The position numbers and the translations under genes are program-made. A stretch of DNA of 44,512 nt, taken from the NCBI GenBank assembly GCA_934525735.1, contig CAKSZM010000006.1, forward strand, positions 1 to 44,512, written 5' to 3'. This document shows, piece by piece, positions 41,686-44,512 of this stretch; position 1 is the first letter of the stretch, and the number at the start of each line of letters is the position of its first letter. This stretch comes from an uncultured Faecalibacterium sp. (GTDB lineage Bacteria; Bacillota; Clostridia; Oscillospirales; Ruminococcaceae). Below the pieces are notes generated by a model. The model did no database searches, had not been told where the DNA came from, and saw only the letters and a program-made list of their open reading frames with translations.

Positions 41686-42639
41686 TCACTTGAGCATGAT
41701 CATCATCACGATCTGGACGACCAGCATGATAATGGCAACGGGCACCTGGTTCTTGATGACGCCCATGGGCTTCTTCATGTCCAGCAGAGCCACAGGCACG
41801 GTGTTGAAGTTTGCAGCCATCGGGGTGCACAGGGTGCCGCAGAAGCCGCAGGTCAAAGCCAGCATGCCGATGACCACCGGGTTTGCGCCGTGGGCCAGCA
41901 CGAACGGGTAGCCGATGCCCACGGTCATCACGGTGATGGCGGCGTAGGCGTTGCCCATGATCATGGTGAACAGCATCATACCGACAGCATACACCACGAT
42001 GCCGGCGTTGATGTTGCCCTCGGGGATGATGTGGCTGACCAGGTCAGAGATGACATCGCCGACACCGGCAGCGGTGAAGACGGAGCCAAGGCATGCCAGC
42101 AGCATGGGCAGCATGGACAGGGGACCGACGGTGGACAGCATCCGCTCGGAGTCGTTCAGGAAGGTGGAGGGCTTGTTGTCGCGGTTCATGATCATCAGCA
42201 GGATGATGGCCACGATAACGCCCAGAGCCACGCCGTTCAGGGCGGACAGGCCGATGCCCAGGCCGGTGATGGCGCAGACGACGGCCAGAACACCGATGCT
42301 CAGGGTGGGGACAAAGATCTTCATGCCGATCTTCTCATAGGTAGCCTCGGTCTCGGCCTTGGTGGCGGCGGAGACGGCACCTTTCTTGACCTTCTTGAGG
42401 ATGGCGGGGATGCACATCACAACAACGAGGATGCCGCTTACCAGAGAGGGCAGCCAGCGGCCCAGAGCGATGACAACGCCCAGAACACCCCAGAAAATAA
42501 AGGTGCCCACAGGCTCGGAGTTCTCCTTGTCCTTCAGATTCTTGACGCCGCAGTAGATGCACAGCAGGCCGATGATGATGTAGATAATCTCCATCACCTT
42601 GTTGGCCAGGGTGACATCAGGACTTGTAAAAAAGCTCAT
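41686..42639 (-). CDS. DUF979 family membrane protein, probable transporter subunit
   Basis: 317 residues, about nine membrane helices. Family-like segments include MEIIYIIIGLLCIYCGVKNL at the N-terminus, and NAYAAITVMTVGIGYPFVLAHGANP and GMLALTCGFCGTLCTPMAANFNTVPVALL near the C-terminus. The latter resembles the ion/solute loops of anion permeases. GGGAGG lies 8 bases before ATG 42639, which follows the DUF969 stop by 14 bases. DUF969/DUF979 occur as a pair and are thought to work together; no substrate is established. The peptidases encoded downstream suggest pyroglutamate or pyroglutamyl peptides. Confidence 0.82.
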   Translation of the reverse strand: MSFFTSPDVTLANKVMEIIYIIIGLLCIYCGVKNLKDKENSEPVGTFIFWGVLGVVIALGRWLPSLVSGILVVVMCIPAILKKVKKGAVSAATKAETEATYEKIGMKIFVPTLSIGVLAVVCAITGLGIGLSALNGVALGVIVAIILLMIMNRDNKPSTFLNDSERMLSTVGPLSMLPMLLACLGSVFTAAGVGDVISDLVSHIIPEGNINAGIVVYAVGMMLFTMIMGNAYAAITVMTVGIGYPFVLAHGANPVVIGMLALTCGFCGTLCTPMAANFNTVPVALLDMKKPMGVIKNQVPVAIIMLVVQIVMMIMLK

Positions 42640-42653
42640 TCTTCCGTCCTCCC

Positions 42654-43325
42654 TTACTGATAATACTTCTTGACCATCTTGCGGTCCTTGATGAGATAGA
42701 ACACGATCGCAACGATGGTGGCGATGACGCACACGGGGATCTCGATGGCAGCCAGCTGGGCCAGCTCCACTTCAATGCCCAGACCTGCCAGTGTGCTCTG
42801 CACCAGCAGACCGCCGGAACCGCCCACGAACAGCACCTGACCGAAGAACCAGGTGATGTTCTCCATGCCGGCGGCCATGCCCTTCAGCTCTTCGAGGTGC
42901 TCCTCGTTGGGCTCGTAGCCCTGCGCCACGATAGCGCCTTCAGCCATGGGCATGATGACGGGGCGGACAAAACCGGCCACGCCGCCAAAGCCCACGTTGA
43001 AGGCTGCGAAGATGGAGCGCATGATGCCGTACAGGCCGATGACCAGACCGGAGGTAGCGCCCTTGAACTTGCCGATCAGCGCTGCGGCTGCCTCACGCAG
43101 GCCGTTGCGCTCCAGCGTGCCGGTGACCAGCATGACGATGATGAAGATCGCCATGCTGCGGTTGGCCACAAAGGTGCTGCCAAGGGTCTCCAGCAGGGTG
43201 ACGGGGCCCAGACCGCCAACGATCGCCGTCACGACGGCAGCGACCAGAATGACGAGAATGGAGTCCAGCTTCAGTGCAAAGCCAGCGATGACGATGACAA
43301 TGCCGAGTAGTTTCAGTAGTTCCAT
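42654..43325 (-). CDS. DUF969 family membrane protein, partner of DUF979
   Basis: 223 residues, about six membrane helices. LLKLLGIVIVIAGFALKLDSILVILVAAVVTAIVGGL at the N-terminus and NRSMAIFIIVMLVTGTLERNGLREAAAALIGKFKGAT in the first half are typical. FNVGFGGVAGFVRPVIMPMAEGA is the most conserved stretch. Start ATG 43325 with GGAAGG upstream; a TATAAT box about 20 bases further up could be a promoter. It precedes DUF979 by 14 bases and likely forms one permease with it. Confidence 0.82.
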   Translation of the reverse strand: MELLKLLGIVIVIAGFALKLDSILVILVAAVVTAIVGGLGPVTLLETLGSTFVANRSMAIFIIVMLVTGTLERNGLREAAAALIGKFKGATSGLVIGLYGIMRSIFAAFNVGFGGVAGFVRPVIMPMAEGAIVAQGYEPNEEHLEELKGMAAGMENITWFFGQVLFVGGSGGLLVQSTLAGLGIEVELAQLAAIEIPVCVIATIVAIVFYLIKDRKMVKKYYQ

Positions 43326-43411
43326 AATTGCCTTCCTTTACAGATTATATTTTCCCGGGCAGCGCCCCGCCGAGCCAGCGGCGCACCGACCGAAAATTCA
43401 GAGCAGCCCGC

Positions 43412-43825
43412 TCAGGCGCGGACGAACGCCGCCAGCAGCACTGAAAAGCCCAGTGCCGTCAGCCACAGTGGGACAAGGCGACGGCGCAGGTGTGCGCCGA
43501 TGTCGCACTGTTCCAGCACGCCGGAAGCCTTCATGGGCACCACGGTGGTGCAGGCGGGCACGGCGGCTTCGCTGCCGTAGGGATTGGTGGAGGTGAACTC
43601 GCCGGTTCCAGCTTCGCCCGGGCAGACGTATACCCCGAAGTACGAGGTGAGGATGCCGCCTTTTCCCGCGGCAGCCTTGCACACCCGCACCTGCTGCACC
43701 GTGATGGCTTCGGCGCGGCGCTCCTCCACCAGCAGGTTGACCCGCATCATGTTGATGAGGTTGAGGACCGAAGAAACAGCAATGAGCACGTCAAAGATCA
43801 GCACCAGAATGAGCAGCGGGTGCAT
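43412..43825 (-). CDS. Small membrane protein, two helices, unknown function
   Basis: 137 residues from ATG 43825 (GGAGGTG upstream). Helix 1 is HPLLILVLIFDVLIAVSSVLNLI. A ~75-residue middle region follows (LVEERRAEAITVQQVRVCKAAAGKGG, SYFGVYVCPGEAGTGEFTSTNPYGSEA). Helix 2 is LWLTALGFSVLLAAFVRA at the end. The middle has two or three Cys and could be external. No family recognised. 86 bases separate it from DUF969, with a GC-rich inverted stretch between, so cotranscription is uncertain. Confidence 0.65.
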   Translation of the reverse strand: MHPLLILVLIFDVLIAVSSVLNLINMMRVNLLVEERRAEAITVQQVRVCKAAAGKGGILTSYFGVYVCPGEAGTGEFTSTNPYGSEAAVPACTTVVPMKASGVLEQCDIGAHLRRRLVPLWLTALGFSVLLAAFVRA

Positions 43826-43910
43826 GGACTTCACCTCCGAATCAGAACAAATGCAGCGTTCATCCACCGGGATACAACGCTGAATCGCTGCATCTTGAAT
43901 AGATAATGTT

Positions 43911-43940
43911 ATTATATCATACTTGAGTCGCAAAAGTAAA
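43911..43940 (-). promoter_or_regulatory. Candidate promoter of the small membrane protein / pcp-side operon
   Basis: On the minus strand TTTACT (43940-43935), 18 bases, TATAAT (43916-43911), giving a leader of about 80 bases before ATG 43825. Confidence 0.55.
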
Positions 43941-44011
43941 CAAAATGCCAACATTGGCAAAGAATTGTAAAAGAATGGGAGAAAATAACCCTCGGCCAAA
44001 GCCTTCCCCAT

Positions 44012-44049
44012 GAAAAAATAACCCCGGAAAATCCTTGGATCTTCCGGGG
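44012..44049 (-). terminator. Terminator after the glutamate synthase gene
   Basis: On the minus strand CCCCGGAA-g-ATCC pairs with GGAT-t-TTCCGGGG (44022-44049), one mismatch, TT... loop of two bases closing into a larger one. T-run TTATTTTTTC follows. Confidence 0.82.
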
Positions 44050-44068
44050 CTGCAGCGATAAAATTTGC

Positions 44069-44512
44069 TTACTTATTCTTGATGAACTCGTCGATGGCCT
44101 TGGCGGCAGCCTTGCCGGCACCCATGGCCTTGATGACGGTGGCAGCACCGGTCACGGCATCGCCGCCGGCGTACACGCCGTCACGGCTGGTCTTGCCGTC
44201 GTCGCCGTCGGTGACGATGCAGCCGTGCTTGTTGGTCTCCAGACCCGGGGTGGTGGAGCGGATCAGCGGGTTGGGGCTGGTGCCCAGGCTCATGATCACG
44301 GTGTCCACGTCCAGCTCGAACTCGCTGCCCTTCTTCTCGATGGGACGGCGGCGGCCGGAAGCGTCCGGTTCACCCAGCTCCATCTCAATGCAGGTGATGG
44401 ACTTGACGAAGCCGTCCTCGTCCGGGTGAATCTCCACGGGGTTGCACAGGGTCTTGAAGATGATGCCCTCTTCCTCGGCGTGCTCCACCTCTTCCTTACG
44501 GGCGGGCAGCTC
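44069..44512 (-). CDS. NADPH-dependent glutamate synthase small subunit (GltD/GltA family), C-terminal part
   Basis: 148 codons visible; the frame runs off the right edge with ELPARKEEVEHAEEEGI, so the N-terminal two thirds are missing. The visible part is the end of the FAD/NADPH domain: VDTVIMSLGTSPNPLI, then the C-terminal FAD motif GVYAGGDAVTGAATVIKAMGAGKAAAKAIDEF. By family it transfers electrons from NADPH for glutamate synthesis, or acts in related NADH-dependent ferredoxin reductases (NfnB), which share this sequence. Distinguishing the two needs the missing part. Minus strand, terminator 20 bases after the stop. Confidence 0.85.
   Translation of the reverse strand, partial: ELPARKEEVEHAEEEGIIFKTLCNPVEIHPDEDGFVKSITCIEMELGEPDASGRRRPIEKKGSEFELDVDTVIMSLGTSPNPLIRSTTPGLETNKHGCIVTDGDDGKTSRDGVYAGGDAVTGAATVIKAMGAGKAAAKAIDEFIKNK

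Noticed and set aside
1..44512. tRNA, rRNA, phage or plasmid genes
   Set aside because: I looked for tRNA-like cloverleaf ends, rRNA signature stretches, integrases and replication genes and found none that I could support.

Overview
The window looks like a chromosomal segment of a high-GC gut Clostridia, most likely Faecalibacterium (F. prausnitzii or a close relative). The strongest pointer is the gene at 21021-21434. It has the N-terminus (MMMPANYSAIAENEMTYV) and GG-type leader that I recall for the Faecalibacterium anti-inflammatory protein MAM. Twin-arginine-like lipoprotein signals, AGGAGG ribosome sites, TRAP carriers and an extracellular flavin reductase fit the same group. I see no tRNA, rRNA, CRISPR array, phage or transposase gene.

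Layout. 1-3332: polyamine genes (agmatinase, carboxy(nor)spermidine dehydrogenase and decarboxylase), which together make spermidine by the route that does not use decarboxylated SAM. 3414-5646 (minus): LytTR regulator and GHKL kinase, preceded by a 27-codon stump of a deleted Tat/lipoprotein gene that still has its start, ribosome site and a terminator. 5825-12594: YesM-type kinase, AraC-type regulator, DctPQM TRAP transporter and a second, solitary DctP lipoprotein. 12602-14477: an open reading frame that fuses the first ~20 residues of a response regulator to a histidine kinase lacking its phospho-accepting His, and a membrane-anchored exported protein. Both have CTTAAG-type direct repeats (10-bp period) in front, so the genes look like a damaged two-component system and its target.

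14620-18033 is the most striking region. A consensus promoter drives a 26-codon leader peptide with seven Cys codons among its first eleven. An intrinsic terminator follows, then a four-gene amino-acid ABC transporter whose binding protein resembles the cysteine-binding protein CjaA. The arrangement reads as a cysteine-sensing transcription attenuator controlling cysteine uptake. 18345-20540: amidohydrolase and an unrecognised protein. 20909-21548: the MAM-family gene. 21669-24343 (minus): MoxR ATPase plus VWA protein. 24520-27641: extracellular FMN/FAD reductase and a divergent LysR regulator. 27691-32385 (minus): MarR-type repressor and a heterodimeric ABC exporter. 32497-33507: Na/Pi-cotransporter-like protein. 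33634-39793: 1775-residue cell-wall-anchored surface protein and its sortase. 39978-43825 (minus): pyroglutamyl peptidase, M29-like protein, DUF979 and DUF969 membrane proteins and a small membrane protein. 44069 to the end: the C-terminus of a glutamate synthase small subunit.

Two palindromic repeat elements of one family (8205-8386 and 39796-39923) and a possible solo end (3393-3408) lie between genes. Most transcription units end in clear hairpin/T-run terminators, and several genes have readable -35/-10 promoters. Functional assignments come from motif reading alone, without database searches.
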